DNA of 12,625 bases from the NCBI GenBank assembly GCA_023417975.1, contig JAEZDX010000682.1:1-12625 (forward strand), given 5' to 3'. The notes beneath the pieces were generated by a model that ran no database searches, was not told the origin of the DNA, and worked only from the letters and a program-made list of their open reading frames with translations. The position numbers were made by a program, and so were the translations under genes. Shown here piece by piece: positions 11,461 through 12,625 of this stretch; position 1 is the first letter of the stretch, and every line of letters starts with the position of its first letter. Source of the stretch: Bacillota bacterium (GTDB lineage: Bacteria; Bacillota; Clostridia; Clostridiales; Clostridiaceae).

Positions 11461-12625
11461 ATGAGTAAGAAAGTAATTATACTAGGCGCATCAATATGCG
11501 CAATATATGCAGCAAAAAAATTGCGCAGGCTCAACGAAGATCTTGACATATTAATTATAGACAATAATTCCGATTTCTCAGTGGAAAATAATTCGTTACC
11601 CTACTTTATTAGTGATATAATATCGGATAAAGAAAAGCTTATATATGAATATATAGACGAGTTACAGAGCTGGTATAATATAAAAATTAAGCGAGATAGT
11701 TCAATTAGTTCTATAAATAGCTTAGATAAATATGTTACTTTTACTGATGGTTCAGGTGAAATATTTACTGAAGACTATGATTATTTAATTGCCGTTCCAA
11801 GTGGAAAAATAGGCAAGCCAGATATTGCCGGAATAAACACTACTGGTATATTTATGCTAAATTCTCTTTCTGAAGCAGAAAAAGCAAAGGTATATATTTC
11901 AGAAAAACAAATAAAAAGTATCGTTATAGTTTCTGAAAGCTACAAAGGAATACAATTGGCCGAAAGCTTAAAAAGAAAAGGAAAAGACATTATTTTAATA
12001 GACTTCTCAAAAAAGCAGCTTCTGCCATTTGATGACGAATTTCAAGCTTATATTGAACAAATTCTCGCTAACGGCAATATAAAATTAATCAAAAATGAAG
12101 AAATTATTTCATTTAGCAATATAGAGAATGAGATATTTATTAAATTTAAAGACGATAAACAAATTATAACTAATATGGTTATATGGTGTCCGGCTGAAAA
12201 GCCTGATATTGAATATTTTCAGAATTCAGGTGTAGCAATATCTACGGATGGTTATGTGAAAGTTAATAATAAAATGAAAACAAGTGTAGACAATATCTAC
12301 TCTATAGGAAATTTTATAGAAATTACTGATCCGCAAAACTCAACAGATGATTATATAGAAAGTGAAAATACTTATATTAGTCAAGCTGCTACTGCTGCTG
12401 AAAATATATGTGATGTTGAAGCTATATTTAAAAAAAATAAAAGCAGCTTTGCCATAAAAGTATTGGACATTACTGCTGCTATAACCGGAAGAACAGAAAT
12501 AAATATTAAAAAATCAAATACTGACTATAACGTTATCCACGTAAATAGTTACTCACATGAACCCAGTTACCCCAACTCTACTCCTGTCTATTTGAAACTT
12601 TTATTAAGCCCCAATGGGCTAATCC
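11461..12625 (+). CDS. Degenerate CoA-disulfide-reductase-like flavoprotein homologue (3' partial)
   Basis: The first 388 codons of a protein running off the window. The overall path is that of CoA-disulfide reductases/NADH oxidases: an N-terminal dinucleotide fold (KKVIILGASICAIYAAKKLRRLNEDLDILIID), the active-site region (ENNSLPYFISDIISDKEKLI), a central NAD-type fold (KSIVIVSESYKGIQLAESLK), the distal FAD segment (VDNIYSIGNFIEI) and the dimerisation domain (HVNSYSHEPSYPNSTPVYLKLL). Key residues are lost: the catalytic Cys of NCxLPYY is Asn44; GxGxxG is replaced by GASICA and SESYKG; and the FAD-binding Asp of xxxGD is Asn. The frame is nevertheless open throughout, with a good GGAGG (11450-11454) before the ATG, so it is probably expressed as a non-classical or pseudoenzyme rather than decayed. 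Confidence 0.8.
   Translation, partial: MSKKVIILGASICAIYAAKKLRRLNEDLDILIIDNNSDFSVENNSLPYFISDIISDKEKLIYEYIDELQSWYNIKIKRDSSISSINSLDKYVTFTDGSGEIFTEDYDYLIAVPSGKIGKPDIAGINTTGIFMLNSLSEAEKAKVYISEKQIKSIVIVSESYKGIQLAESLKRKGKDIILIDFSKKQLLPFDDEFQAYIEQILANGNIKLIKNEEIISFSNIENEIFIKFKDDKQIITNMVIWCPAEKPDIEYFQNSGVAISTDGYVKVNNKMKTSVDNIYSIGNFIEITDPQNSTDDYIESENTYISQAATAAENICDVEAIFKKNKSSFAIKVLDITAAITGRTEINIKKSNTDYNVIHVNSYSHEPSYPNSTPVYLKLLLSPNGLI

Overview
This is an AT-rich window from an endospore-forming member of the Clostridia (Clostridium or Ruminiclostridium-like). The evidence is an SspH-type small acid-soluble spore protein, DUF4317- and DUF6483-like proteins that I associate with Clostridia, strong GGAGG ribosome binding sites, TTG and GTG starts, and compact rho-independent terminators. 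Species cannot be told from this sequence. I see no rRNA, tRNA, CRISPR array, insertion sequence or phage gene.

Layout. 1-280: sspH (+), ending in a bidirectional terminator shared with a MocR-type regulator. 281-2200: the regulator (-) and, just upstream on the same strand, a small basic ORF carrying the KKGKGSYxRK motif of the ribosome-rescue factor ArfA. A strong terminator lies inside this ORF, before its stop codon, so its mRNA should be non-stop. That is how arfA (and, as I recall, Bacillus brfA) is held in check by tmRNA. 2202-3230: class I DAHP synthase (+), divergent from the rescue-factor ORF. 3310-4083: two small genes (-), one of unknown function and one zinc ribbon. 4201-5673: a two-gene flavin operon (+), TM1586-type nitroreductase and flavin reductase. 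5703-9317: a minus-strand run with a DUF4317-like protein, an unknown 214-residue protein, endonuclease IV (nfo) and a DUF6483-like helical protein. 9318-10308: a short DUF434-like ORF with an uncertain start, a Cys-rich small membrane protein and a single-TM small protein, all (-). 10536-11252: LysE/RhtB-family exporter (+). 11461 to the end: a partial CoA-disulfide-reductase-like protein (+) that lacks the family's catalytic Cys and nucleotide-binding glycines.

How the genes work together. Most neighbours are independent housekeeping or accessory units separated by hairpin terminators. The clear functional pairs are the nitroreductase with the flavin reductase and nfo with the DUF6483-like gene (27 bases apart). 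In the 1735-2202 region the rescue-factor terminator, its dispensable tail and the regulator's -10 box occupy the same bases. A 10-bp direct repeat at that promoter has partial matches at the DAHP synthase promoter, suggesting the MocR regulator may control both.

The most exciting item is the ArfA-like non-stop gene. Next are the cysteine-less CoADR-like protein and the short DUF434-like gene.
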